64,000 nt of DNA from Neoroseomonas alkaliterrae. Its GTDB lineage: Bacteria; Pseudomonadota; Alphaproteobacteria; Acetobacterales; Acetobacteraceae. Under the pieces are notes generated by a model. That model did no database searches and was not told the DNA's origin. It saw nothing but the letters and a program-made list of their open reading frames with translations. The stretch lies in assembly GCF_014199195.1 (NCBI RefSeq), contig NZ_JACIJE010000003.1, forward strand, positions 310,001 to 374,000, in the 5' to 3' direction. The position numbers were made by a program, and so were the translations under genes. Each line of letters begins with the position of its first letter. Positions within the stretch are counted from its first letter, which is position 1. Positions 36,171 to 45,600 of this stretch are shown here, one piece after another.

Positions 36171-37169
36171 ATGACCTCGATCCGTCGCCGCGGTCTTCTC
36201 GCGGCTTCCGGCGGGCTTGCCGCCGCGGCACTCGCCCCGCGCGCAGCCGAAGCGCAGACGCGCTGGCAGGTCGCCACCGCCTATCCGGACGGCAATTTCC
36301 ACACCCGCAACCTGCGCGCCTTCGTCGAGGAGGCGCAGCAGGCCTCGGGCGGGCGGCTGCAGATCCAGCTGCATTCCAACGCCTCGCTGCTGCGCATGCC
36401 CGAGATCAAGCGCGGCGTGCAGACCGGCCAGGTGCAGATGGGCGAGATCCTGCTCTCGGCCTACGGCAACGAGGATCCGTTCTTCGAGGTGGACAGCGTG
36501 CCGCAGCTCGTCACCTCGACGGCACAGGCGCGCAAGCTCGCCGAGCTGCAGCGGCCCTATGTCGAGGCGCGCTTCAACCGCCAGGGCCTCTCGCTGCTCT
36601 ACTGGGTGCCCTGGCCGCCCTCGGGCCTCTACACCAATGTCCCGGTCGAGAGCGTGGAGACGCTGCGCGGGCTGAAAATGCGCACCTTCAACGCGCTGAC
36701 CAACCGCTTCGCGACGCTGGCCGGCGCGACGCCGACCCTCGTGCAGCAGGCCGAGGTGCCGCAGGCCTTCGCCACCGGCGTGGTCAACGCCATGGTGACC
36801 TCGGCGGCGACCGGGGTGGACGTGCAGGCCTGGGATTTCTGCCGCCATTTCACGCCGATCGGCTTCACGCGGACCAAGAACGCGATCTTCGTCCGCCAGC
36901 GCGACCTCGCCGCCCTGCCCGCCGAGGCCCAGGCCGCGATCCGCGCCGCCGCCGCGGCGGCCGAGGCGCGCGGCTGGGCCGCTTCGGACACCGAGACGGT
37001 GAACCAGCAGAACGTGCTCCAGCAGCGCGGCATGACCATCGGCACGCCGACGCCCGCGCTGATGGAGGGGCTCGCGCGCATCGGGCGCATCCAGGCCGAT
37101 GAATGGGTGGCCAAGGCCGGGGACGAAGGCAGGCGCCTGATCGACGCCTATCGCGCCGCCGTCGCGTGA
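36171..37169 (+). CDS. TRAP transporter substrate-binding protein (DctP type), second copy
   Basis: 332 residues; about two-thirds of positions match the first copy by eye, including GNFHTRN, RMPEIKRGVQTGQVQMGEIL and QAFATGVV. N-terminal SIRRRGLLAASGGLAAAALAP is a likely Tat/Sec signal. Conserved RTFNALTNR includes the anion-binding Arg. ATG 36171 is preferred because AAAGGGGG lies about 8 bp before it; an ATG further up would add a non-signal N terminus. It is nearest to the permease genes and so the likely main partner. The 175-bp gap before it (35996-36170) holds nothing recognisable. Confidence 0.92.
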   Translation: MTSIRRRGLLAASGGLAAAALAPRAAEAQTRWQVATAYPDGNFHTRNLRAFVEEAQQASGGRLQIQLHSNASLLRMPEIKRGVQTGQVQMGEILLSAYGNEDPFFEVDSVPQLVTSTAQARKLAELQRPYVEARFNRQGLSLLYWVPWPPSGLYTNVPVESVETLRGLKMRTFNALTNRFATLAGATPTLVQQAEVPQAFATGVVNAMVTSAATGVDVQAWDFCRHFTPIGFTRTKNAIFVRQRDLAALPAEAQAAIRAAAAAAEARGWAASDTETVNQQNVLQQRGMTIGTPTPALMEGLARIGRIQADEWVAKAGDEGRRLIDAYRAAVA

Positions 37170-37178
37170 GCGGCACCG

Positions 37179-37200
37179 GGGCCCGCCGCAGGGCGGGCCC
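37179..37200. terminator. GC hairpin between receptor and TRAP permease genes
   Basis: GGGCCCGCC (37179-37187) pairs exactly with GGCGGGCCC (37192-37200) across GCAG. It lies 9 bp after the receptor stop and 45 bp before dctQ. Such a hairpin may reduce read-through so that receptor exceeds permease, or stabilise the receptor mRNA end. Confidence 0.5.
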
Positions 37201-37245
37201 TTCCACGAGCGGGAGAGACGAACGCCGCATGACGCTCCGGATGAC

Positions 37246-37785
37246 ATGACCCTTCTTCGACGTGCGCTCGACGCGCTCTATCTCGCCGGCGGCATCCTCG
37301 GCGCGGTCGCGCTCGCCGCGATCGGCTGCATCATCGCGGCACAGGTGATCGGGCGGCAGTTCGGCGCCACCGTGCTCGGCGCGGACGACCTGACGGCCTT
37401 CTCGGTCGCGGCCTCGGCGACGCTGCCGCTCGCCCACGCCTTCCGCCACGGCGCGCATATCCGCGTGGACCTGATCGTCGGCCGGCTGCGCGGGGCGCCG
37501 CGCTTCGCCGTGGAGGCGGTGGCGCTGCTGCTCGCGGCGGGGCTCTGCGCCGTCTTCGCCTATTCCATGATCGACCTCGCCACCGACAGTTTCGAGTTCG
37601 ACGACGTGGCGCAGGGCTCGGTCGCCTGGAAGCTCTGGGTGCCGCAGGGGCTGGTGGGCCTCGGCACGGCGCTCTTCGCCCTCTGCCTGATCGACGACCT
37701 CGTGGTGCATCTGGCGGGCGGCACGCCGTCCTACCGGCGCGCGGCGGAAGCCTCGGCGCTCGAACGCGCGGCGGAGGAACTCTAG
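37246..37785 (+). CDS. TRAP transporter small permease (DctQ)
   Basis: 179 residues with four membrane segments, e.g. ILGAVALAAIGCIIAAQVIG and VEAVALLLAAGLCAVFAY; the sequence VIGRQFGATVLGADDLTAF fits the DctQ helix-loop with the conserved Gly/Asp. It scaffolds the large subunit DctM. Stop TAG directly abuts the dctM ATG with no spacer. Confidence 0.9.
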   Translation: MTLLRRALDALYLAGGILGAVALAAIGCIIAAQVIGRQFGATVLGADDLTAFSVAASATLPLAHAFRHGAHIRVDLIVGRLRGAPRFAVEAVALLLAAGLCAVFAYSMIDLATDSFEFDDVAQGSVAWKLWVPQGLVGLGTALFALCLIDDLVVHLAGGTPSYRRAAEASALERAAEEL

Positions 37786-39117
37786 ATGGAACTCGCCCAG
37801 ACCGAGGCCGGGCTGCTCATGCTCGGCCTGCTCTTCGTCTTCCTCGGCCTCGGGGTGTGGATCGGCCTCGCGCTCGCCCTGGTCGGGCTGACCGGCGTGG
37901 TGGTGCTGCCGATGCTCATCCCCTCCATGCCCTCCATGCCGCCCGAGAAGGTGATGGGCACGGCGATCTGGCAGTCGCTCGCCTCCTGGACGCTCGCCGC
38001 GCTGCCGCTCTTCATCTGGATGGGGGAGATCCTGTTCCGCACCAGGCTGAGCGAGGACATGTTCAAGGGCCTCGCCCCCTGGGTGCAGCGGCTGCCGGGG
38101 CGGCTGATGCATGTGAACGTGATCGGTTGCGGCATCTTCGCCGCGGTGTCCGGCTCCTCCGCCGCCACGACGGCGACGGTGGGCAAGATGTCGCTGCCCG
38201 CGCTGACGCAGCGCGGCTACCACGTGCCGATGGCGATCGGCAGCCTCGCCGGCGCGGGCACGCTCGGGCTGCTGATCCCGCCCTCGATCGTGATGATCGT
38301 CTATGGCGTGGCGGCCGAGGTCTCGATCGTGCGGCTGTTCATCGCCGGCGTGCTGCCGGGGCTGCTGCTGATGGTGCTGTTCTCGGGCTACATCGCGGCG
38401 TGGTCGCTGCTCAATCCCTCGCGCACGCCGCCGCGCGACCCGCCCGTGCCGCTGCGCCAGCGCCTGCGGGAGAGCGCGAGCCTGCTGCCCATCGTCGGGC
38501 TGATCCTGTTCGTGATGGGCAGCATCTACTTCGGCTGGGCCACCGCGACGGAGGCGGCGGTGTTCGGCGTGGCGGGCGCGCTCGCGCTCTCGGCCTGGGG
38601 CGGCACGCTCACGCGAAAATCCTTCGTGGACAGCCTGATGGGCGCGGTGCGCCTGTCCTGCATGATCAACCTGATCCTCGCCGGCGCGGCCTTCCTCACG
38701 CAGGCCATGGCCTATTCCGGCATCCCGGCGGCGATGGCGGCCTGGGTCGGCAGCCAGGGCTTCAGCCCCTATGTCATCATCGCCTGCCTGACGCTGATCT
38801 ACCTCGTTCTCGGCTGCTTCATCGACGGGATCAGCATGATCGTGCTGACCGCCTCGGTCGTGCTGCCGATCATCCAGGCGACGGGCTTCGACCTGCTCTG
38901 GTTCGGCATCTTCATCGTGCTGGTGGTGGAGATGGCGCAGATCACGCCGCCCGTCGGCTTCAACCTCTTCGTTCTGCAGGGCCTGACCGGGCGCAGCATC
39001 TTCGAGGTGGCGCGCTACACCCTGCCCTTCTTCCTGCTGATGGTGACGGCGGTCGCGATCGTGACGGTCTTCCCGCAGATCGTCACCTGGCTGCCGCAGA
39101 CGATGCTCGCGCGATAG
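37786..39117 (+). CDS. TRAP transporter large permease (DctM)
   Basis: 443 residues with about 12 membrane helices. VSGSSAATTATVGKMSLPAL and SLAGAGTLGLLIPPSIVMIVYG are the first-repeat DctM hallmarks; ITPPVGFNLFVLQGL marks the second. It is the sodium-driven channel subunit and takes substrate from a DctP receptor, here one of the two upstream copies. It begins right after the dctQ stop. Confidence 0.95.
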   Translation: MELAQTEAGLLMLGLLFVFLGLGVWIGLALALVGLTGVVVLPMLIPSMPSMPPEKVMGTAIWQSLASWTLAALPLFIWMGEILFRTRLSEDMFKGLAPWVQRLPGRLMHVNVIGCGIFAAVSGSSAATTATVGKMSLPALTQRGYHVPMAIGSLAGAGTLGLLIPPSIVMIVYGVAAEVSIVRLFIAGVLPGLLLMVLFSGYIAAWSLLNPSRTPPRDPPVPLRQRLRESASLLPIVGLILFVMGSIYFGWATATEAAVFGVAGALALSAWGGTLTRKSFVDSLMGAVRLSCMINLILAGAAFLTQAMAYSGIPAAMAAWVGSQGFSPYVIIACLTLIYLVLGCFIDGISMIVLTASVVLPIIQATGFDLLWFGIFIVLVVEMAQITPPVGFNLFVLQGLTGRSIFEVARYTLPFFLLMVTAVAIVTVFPQIVTWLPQTMLAR

Positions 39118-39128
39118 GGCGCGCGGGC

Positions 39129-39533
39129 TCAGACCGGGGCGGGCCAGTCGGGGCGCTCGAAGCGCTGGATCTCGAGCGTGTAGCCCGCCGGGTCGCGGAA
39201 GAAGAAGGAGGTGACGCGGTAGGTCTCCGAGAAGGCCGGTGCGGCGGCGATCTCGACGCCCGCGGCCTTCAGGCGCGCATGCCAGCCTTCGACATCCTGC
39301 GCGACGAAGGTGATGACCGCACCGCCCTGGACGCGCGGGTTATCGGTCACGCGCGGTCCGCGCGCGCGGCACACGCCGAGGAAGGCGCGCGCCCCGGGCG
39401 CGACCGCGTAGATGCGGCAGGTGCCCTGGTCCTGCGCCAGCGGCAGGCCGAGCACCTCCTCGTAGAAGCGCCATGAGGGGGCCGGATCCTCGGCATAGAG
39501 GAAGGTGACGTGCTGGTCGAAGGGCGCGGACAT
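39129..39533 (-). CDS. VOC-superfamily (glyoxalase/bleomycin-resistance-like) protein
   Basis: 134 residues, one VOC unit made of two beta-alpha-beta-beta-beta modules: FLYAEDPAPSWRFYEEVLGL at the start and FFFRDPAGYTLEIQRFE at the end, with the final Glu as a possible metal ligand. Family members act as lyases, dioxygenases or binding proteins; no specific function can be given. Convergent with dctM, 11 bp away, and divergent from the TAXI gene. Confidence 0.85.
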   Translation of the reverse strand: MSAPFDQHVTFLYAEDPAPSWRFYEEVLGLPLAQDQGTCRIYAVAPGARAFLGVCRARGPRVTDNPRVQGGAVITFVAQDVEGWHARLKAAGVEIAAAPAFSETYRVTSFFFRDPAGYTLEIQRFERPDWPAPV

Positions 39534-39611
39534 GGCGCGATCATCGCAGGCGGCGCGCCGGCAGGCCAGGGCGATTGCCGCGGCGCGCGCGCCGTCGCAT
39601 GGTCGGCGGCG

Positions 39612-40946
39612 ATGCAGGGACTTCTCGCCTGGGCCATCCGCCACTGGGTCCTGACCACCGCGGCGCTGCTGATCGCGTGCGCGGCGCTCGGCTATTCGCT
39701 CGCCGCGCCGGCCCCGCCGCGGGAGATCCGGCTCGCCGTGGGCGCGGCCCCGGATTCCGCCTACACCCTCGCCGCCGAAGCCTATGCGGCACGGCTCGAG
39801 GCCACGCGCTTCCGCGTGAGCAAGGTGCCGACGGCCGGCTCGGTCGAGAATCTGCGACTGCTGCGCGAAGGGGCGGTGGATGTCGCGCTGGTGCAGGGCG
39901 GCATCGCCGGGCGCGACCGCGATGCCGGGCTCGAATCCCTCGGCGCGGTGTTCCACGAGCCGGTCTGGGCCTTCCTGCGCGCCGATCGCGGCCTCGCGCG
40001 GCTGGCTGACCTGCGCGGGAAGCGGGTGGCCATCGGACCCGAAGGCAGCGGCACGCGGGTGCTCGCACTCGCCATGCTCGCCGCCAACGGCATCGGCCCC
40101 GAGGGCTTCGAGGCCCTGCCCCTCGGCGGGCCGGAGGCGGCCGCGGCGCTGCGGGCGGGAACGGCCGATGCGGCCATCCTGGTCTCGGCGCGGGTCGAGG
40201 GCACGATCGCCGCGCTGATGCGCGCCGGGCCCGAGGTGGCGCTCGCGGACCTGACCGACCACGCCGATGCCTATGCGGCGCAGCTGCCCTTCCTGGTGCC
40301 GGTGCGGCTGCCGCGCGGCGGGCTTTCGCTCGCGGACGACCTGCCGCCGCGGCCGATGACGCTGCTCGCCCCGGTGGCCTCGGTGGTGGTGCGCGAAGGG
40401 ACGCATCCGCAGGTGGTCAGCCTGCTCGTCTCCATCATGCGCGAGGTCCATCGCGCGCGGACGCCCTTCGCCCCCGAGGCCAGCTTCCCGAACACGCTGA
40501 CGCAAGACCTGCGGGTGAACGCGGATGCCGAGCGCTACTACGCGCACGGCCAGACCGTGCTGCAGCGCTGGCTGCCGTTCTGGGTGGCGGTCTGGGCCGA
40601 GCGGCTGTTCACCATCCTGCTGCCCGTGCTCGGCATCGCGCTGCCGCTGATTCGCTTCGGCCCGGCGATCTATGCGCGCCACATGGAGACACGGGTGTGG
40701 CGGCACTACGACACGCTCCGGCGCATCGAGGCCGAGGCCGCGGCCGCACCCGACGGCGCGGCGCGCCAGGCGCTGCGCGACAGGCTTGAGACGCTCGAGG
40801 GGCTGGTCGCCCGGCTGGCCCTGCCGGCGAGCTACCGGCGGCACATCTTCGCCCTGCGGCGCGACATCGCCTATGTCCGGGCCAAGCTCGCCGCTGCCCC
40901 GGGCGAGGATGGCTACGCGCCCGCGGACGCAACCGCCGCGGGCTGA
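39612..40946 (+). CDS. TAXI-family TRAP receptor, membrane-anchored at both ends
   Basis: 444 residues. TM1 is at WVLTTAALLIACAALGYSLA. A periplasmic-binding fold follows with IRLAVGAAPDSAYTLAAEAY, RLLREGAVDVALVQGG and IGPEGSGTRVLA, typical of TAXI receptors. A second membrane segment, ERLFTILLPVLGIALPLIR (about residues 337-355), leads to an Arg/Glu-rich cytoplasmic coiled tail (about 370-430). Standard TAXI proteins end with the binding fold. No 4TM-12TM permease gene is adjacent. It may serve a permease elsewhere or act as a membrane sensor. ATG 39612 starts just before TM1. Confidence 0.85.
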   Translation: MQGLLAWAIRHWVLTTAALLIACAALGYSLAAPAPPREIRLAVGAAPDSAYTLAAEAYAARLEATRFRVSKVPTAGSVENLRLLREGAVDVALVQGGIAGRDRDAGLESLGAVFHEPVWAFLRADRGLARLADLRGKRVAIGPEGSGTRVLALAMLAANGIGPEGFEALPLGGPEAAAALRAGTADAAILVSARVEGTIAALMRAGPEVALADLTDHADAYAAQLPFLVPVRLPRGGLSLADDLPPRPMTLLAPVASVVVREGTHPQVVSLLVSIMREVHRARTPFAPEASFPNTLTQDLRVNADAERYYAHGQTVLQRWLPFWVAVWAERLFTILLPVLGIALPLIRFGPAIYARHMETRVWRHYDTLRRIEAEAAAAPDGAARQALRDRLETLEGLVARLALPASYRRHIFALRRDIAYVRAKLAAAPGEDGYAPADATAAG

Positions 40947-41044
40947 TGGCGCTCCGTCATGCTGGAACGGCGGATCGTTTCGCCGGATGATCGGCCCCGG
41001 TCACGCAGGCGATTCGCGCCTGCGCCGAACGGAGCCCACCGCCC

Positions 41045-41545
41045 ATGAGCGACCTCGCGAACAAGATCGGCAGCCAGATCCCGATCAAGGAACCGGCCTG
41101 GATGAAGGAGTTCAAGGCCTTCATCATGCGCGGCAACGTGATCGACCTCGCCGTCGGCGTGGTGATCGGCGCCGCCTTCACGGCGATCGTGAACTCGGTC
41201 GTGACCGACCTGATCAACCCCATCATCGGCATCCTGATGGGCGGGATCGACTTCTCGAACCTGTTCCTCGTCCTGTTCGGCGAGCGGCGCGCCTCGCTCG
41301 AGGCGACGCGCCAGGGCGGGGCCTCGGTGCTGGCCATCGGCGCCTTCCTCAATGCGGTGATCAAGTTCCTGATCGTCGGCTTCGCGGTGTTCTGGCTGGT
41401 CAAGATCATCAACCGCCTGCACGGGCCGAAGGAGGCGCCGAAGCCGGCCGGGCCCACGCCGACCGAGGCGCTGCTGGCCGAGATCCGCGACGAGCTGCGC
41501 GCCCAGCGCGGCGGCGCGCCCGCCCCCGCACCGAAGACCGAATAG
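41045..41545 (+). CDS. mscL: Large-conductance mechanosensitive channel
   Basis: 166 residues. The MscL core begins at MKEFKAFIMRGNVIDLAVGV with TM1 GVVIGAAFTAIVNSVVTDLI, and TM2 is FLNAVIKFLIVGFAVFWLV; the cytoplasmic helix follows (LLAEIRDELRAQRG). It opens under membrane tension to release solutes after osmotic downshift. Twenty residues precede the usual MKEF start; ATG 41045 is kept because spacing and coding bias support it, but ATG at codon 20 (41102) is a valid alternative. Confidence 0.95.
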   Translation: MSDLANKIGSQIPIKEPAWMKEFKAFIMRGNVIDLAVGVVIGAAFTAIVNSVVTDLINPIIGILMGGIDFSNLFLVLFGERRASLEATRQGGASVLAIGAFLNAVIKFLIVGFAVFWLVKIINRLHGPKEAPKPAGPTPTEALLAEIRDELRAQRGGAPAPAPKTE

Positions 41546-41555
41546 GCCGGGCGCG

Positions 41556-42650
41556 TCACGCCGCCCGAGGCGGCGTAGAGAGGAACCAGTCGAGGATCGC
41601 ACCCGCCTCCTCGCGCGGCCAGGCATGGGCGAGGTCGGGGATCTCGCGCCAGGCCAGCGCCGCGCCGGCCGCGCGCAGGGCGGCGGCGGCCTCGCGCGCC
41701 GTCTCGACCGGGAACATCCAGTCGCGCCCGCCGTGGGTGAGGCGGACCGGCAGGCCGCGCAGCGCGGCGGGATCGGCGAGCGCGATCATCAGCGGGCTGA
41801 AGGAGGCGGCGACCGGCGCGGCGTGCGTGAAGCCCGGCGCGCCGCGCAGCGCGGCGATGGTGGCGAAGGTGCCGCCATCGCTCATGCCGAGCAGCAGGCG
41901 GCGATCCGGCGCGAGGGGATGGATCCCGTCCGCCACGGCCAGCGCATCCGCGATGGCGGCGAGGTCCGCCTCCGGCGCGTGCAGGTCCCAGGTGCGGCCG
42001 CGCGAGGTCGGCGCGAGCAGCACCACCCCGCGCGCCCGCGCCGCGCGCAGCATGGACCACAGGAAATGCGCGCCGGTGCCGCCGCCGCCATGCAGCGCGA
42101 CGGCGAGCGGCGCCGCTTCCGTGCCGTCGAGCGTTTCCGGGACATAGAGGCTCGCCCCGCCGCGCGTGCCGGGCGGGCCGCCGAGATGCATCACGCCGCG
42201 CCCCTCGCGCCCCGGCGGCGCGGCGGCGAGGCGCGCGATCAGCCCCTCGTCCATCCGCTCCGCGCCGTCGAGGAAATGCCGGCTGACCGCAGGCAGGAAG
42301 GTGGCGAGCGGGTAGAGCGCATCCTCGGCGCGCGGCAGGGCGCGCAGCGCGGCGAAGGCGCCGCGCATCGGATGCGGCGCCTCGGCCGCCGCGCCGAGCG
42401 CGGCGAAGGCATCGCACGCGAGCCCGGCGGAGGCATCGAGGCAGTCGCGCACCGGCAGCAGGCGCTCCGGCCAGGAATGGGCGGCGAAGTCCGCACGCGC
42501 CGCCTCGAGCGTCGCGGCCAGCGGCATGGCTGCCGCGGCAAGCGCCTCGATCGTGCCCGGCGCGGCATGCCGCGCCGCATGGCCCAGCGCATCGAGCGCC
42601 GGCAGCAGCGCCGCGAGCAGGCCGGCCATGGCCTGCCCGTCGCCGCTCAT
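41556..42650 (-). CDS. Alpha/beta-hydrolase (phospholipase/carboxylesterase-like)
   Basis: 364 residues. The hydrolase fold occupies the C-terminal half: VALHGGGGTG (oxyanion hole, about residues 190-200), LLLGMSDGGTF with the nucleophile Ser in GMSDG, and near the end DLAHAWP with the His. The first 140 residues are helical and lack a signal peptide. The start ATG overlaps the helicase stop (ATGA), so the two are translated together. The unusual pairing with a helicase-nuclease is unexplained; it may simply be operonic chance. Confidence 0.85.
   Translation of the reverse strand: MSGDGQAMAGLLAALLPALDALGHAARHAAPGTIEALAAAAMPLAATLEAARADFAAHSWPERLLPVRDCLDASAGLACDAFAALGAAAEAPHPMRGAFAALRALPRAEDALYPLATFLPAVSRHFLDGAERMDEGLIARLAAAPPGREGRGVMHLGGPPGTRGGASLYVPETLDGTEAAPLAVALHGGGGTGAHFLWSMLRAARARGVVLLAPTSRGRTWDLHAPEADLAAIADALAVADGIHPLAPDRRLLLGMSDGGTFATIAALRGAPGFTHAAPVAASFSPLMIALADPAALRGLPVRLTHGGRDWMFPVETAREAAAALRAAGAALAWREIPDLAHAWPREEAGAILDWFLSTPPRAA
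41558..41576. terminator. Convergent hairpin between mscL and the esterase gene
   Basis: ACGCCGCC (41558-41565) pairs perfectly with GGCGGCGT (41569-41576) across CGA. It begins 13 bp after the mscL stop and overlaps the last codons of the opposing gene, so it could end both transcripts. Confidence 0.5.
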
Positions 42651-45600
42651 GACAGGCGGATCGTGCCGGCGCCGACCAGCGCGGCGATGCGCGCGGCGAT
42701 GGCGACCTCCGCCGCCGCATCCAGGCCGAGCAGGGCGTGCACGCCCTTGGCCAGTTCCGCCTCGGTCATCGCCGGCCGGCGCGCGAGCAGCGCCTCGGCG
42801 GCGGCGGCGATCTCGGCCGGCGGCACGGCGGCGGCGCGCCGCAGATGCGCCGCGGCGGCGCGGCGGTCGCGCGGCACCGGCTTCGCATCGGCGGTGGTGA
42901 GAAGGCCCGAAGCCTCCAGGACGCCGTGCTGCGCGCGGGCGATGGCGAGCGCCTCGCGGATCGCGTTGCGCTCGGCCGTGCTCAGCGCGTCGCGGCCGGC
43001 GGCGAGGCGCAGGCGCTCGTGCAGGCTGTCCGCGGTGATCGGCGCCTCGGTCGCCACCACCTCGGCGATCGCGGCGGCGAGGCTGGCGCGGGGCAGGGCG
43101 TCGAGCGCGCCGCGCGGCAGGTCGGGCGCGGCCTCGCGGTAGGCCTCGGCGAGGCCGGGCTCGGGCGGCGGGGGCGCGGCGGGGGCTGGTGCGGCGGCCG
43201 GCGCGGCGCCGAGGGCGGCGGCGATGCGCGCGGCCTCGGCCTCGGGGCGCGCATACCAGGCGAGCGACCAGGCGCGAACCAGTTTCCAGCCCATCATCTG
43301 CAAGGCGGCGGGGCGGCCGCGCTCGCGGTCCCGCGCGCAGCGCAGCGCCGCCCAGTCCCCGGCATCGGCCTCGATGCCGAGTTCGTAGCCCTGCTCGCCG
43401 CGCGCGGCGACATCGAGGAAGAGGCCCGCGAGGCCGACATGCGGCACGGGCTCCTTGCCGGCGGCGCGCACCGCCTCGGCGATGGCCTCGGCGATCGGGC
43501 TCCCGGTCGCGCCGCCGCCGGCGCGCGGCGCATCGGGCGGCGCGGCGGCGAAGGCGAGGAAGGCCTTGAGCGCGGCCACGCCCCGGCCCGAGGCGCGGGC
43601 GAGGTCGATGTCCTCGGCCCCGATGCCCGAGAAGACGATGCAGCGCTTCTTCGCCCGCGTGATCAGCACGTTGAGCCGGCGCTCCCCGCCCTCGGCGGAG
43701 AGCGGGCCGAAGCGCATGGCCAGCCGCCCGTTCCTGTCGCGCCCGTAGCCGACCGAGATCAGGATCGCGTCCCGCTCGTCGCCCTGCACGTTCTCGAGGT
43801 TCTTGACGAAGAAGGGCTCGTCCGGATGCGCGCCGAAGAAGGCGTCGGCGGAGGGGTCGGCGCGGCGCGCGGCCTCGATCGCGTCCATGATCGCGTCGCG
43901 CTGGCGGATGGAGAAGGCGGCGACGCCGAGCGTGTCGCCGGGCGTCTCCTTCGCGTGGCGCATCACCGCCTGCGCGACGGCCTCGGCCTCGGCGCGGTTG
44001 ACGCCCTCCCCCGTCTCCCAGGCGCCGTCCACGCGCACGAGCGACAGGCCGAGTTCCGCCGAGCGCGGGCGCGGCGAGGGCAGCACCAGCAGCCGGTTCT
44101 CGTAGAACTCGGCGTTGGAGGTGGCGATCAGGCTCTCGTGCCGCGAGCGGTAGTGCCAGCGCAGCATCGCGCGGGGCACGCCGCGCGCATTGCACAGGCC
44201 GAGGATGGATTCGACGTCGCGCGCCGCCACCGCATCCGGCGCATCCTCGGGCGCCGTCTCCTCCTCCTCGCCGGTCATGCGCTGGAAGAAGCGGGTGGGC
44301 GGCATCTGCCGGTCGTCGCCGACCACCACCACCTGGCGGCAGCGCGCGATGGCGCCGAGCGCGTCCACGGGCTCGACCTGCGAGGCCTCGTCGATCACCA
44401 GCAGGTCGAAGGAGAGGCCCGGACGCAGCCCGTGCGGGGGCGCGAGGAATTGCGCGACCGACAGCGGGCTCATCATGAAGACCGGCTTGATCTGTTGCAC
44501 AGCGGATGCGGCGCGCAGCAGCAACTCGCGCACCGGCAGGTGGCCGCGCTTCTTCTCCATCTCGCCGCGGATCACCTGCATCCCCGGCGCGCCGTCGCGC
44601 ACCTGCTTCACGCGGTCGGCATGGATGCGCGCGGCCTCGGCCCGGGTCAGCGCGATGCGCGCCGCGTCGGCCTCGCGGAACTCGGCCACCAGCCGGTCAT
44701 AGGCGGCGGCGTCGAAGGCGGCGAGGTCGGGATGCGCGGCACTCGCCGCGCGCAGCAGCCCCTCGTGCAGGGCGTGGGTGAAGGCGTCCTCGGCCGCCTC
44801 GGGCGCGAGGCGCCCGTCCTGCAGGCGCTCGATAATCGGCTCGATGCCGCGTGCCTCGGCCAGCGCTCGGCGCCAGCCCTGCCAGAGCGGAAGCGCCTCG
44901 GGATGAGCGGCCCATTCACCCAGGCGATCGGCGAGCATGGCGAAGCTCGGCTCGCGCGAGCCGAAGGCGGCGACGGGATCGAGGCCGGTCGCCTGCTGCA
45001 ACTCGGCCCAGGCGGCCGCGCCGGCTTCGAGCACCGCGCCGTCGCCGGCCGGCTCCTCGGCGGCGAGCGCGGCGGCGGCCTCGGCGCCGTGCTTCTGGCG
45101 CCAGAGGATCAGCGCCGACATGGCGGAGGGGTCGGTTTCCTCGCCGCGCCACAGGCGCCCGAAGGCGGCCGAGCCCAGCGCATGGCCTGCGCGCACGCGC
45201 TCGCGCGCCGCCTGCCCGGCGATGGCGGCATCGAGTGCCGCGAGCGGATCCGCCCCGTCGCGCGCGACCCGCGCGGCAACCTCCTGCGCCGCGCGGCGGC
45301 CGGCATTGAGGAAGCCGAAGAAGCCGCCCGATGCGGCGAGCGCGGCCCGCGCCTCCTGCAGCCCCGGCACGTCGAGCGCGCCTGGCTTCAGTCGGGCATC
45401 CCGCTTGGCGATGGCGAGCTTGGCCACCGCCTCGGTCAGCGCGACCAGCGGCGCGGGGTCGGCGCGCCAGGCGGCGCTGCGCATCGCCTCCTTGTCGTGC
45501 GGGGGGGCCTCGCGCAGCGCCTGGGCGGCGCGCAGCCGCGCGGCGATCCCGGCCGGGCCCGCCGTGCCGCCTGCGGCCGCGCCGGCGGCGGCGAAGGCGC

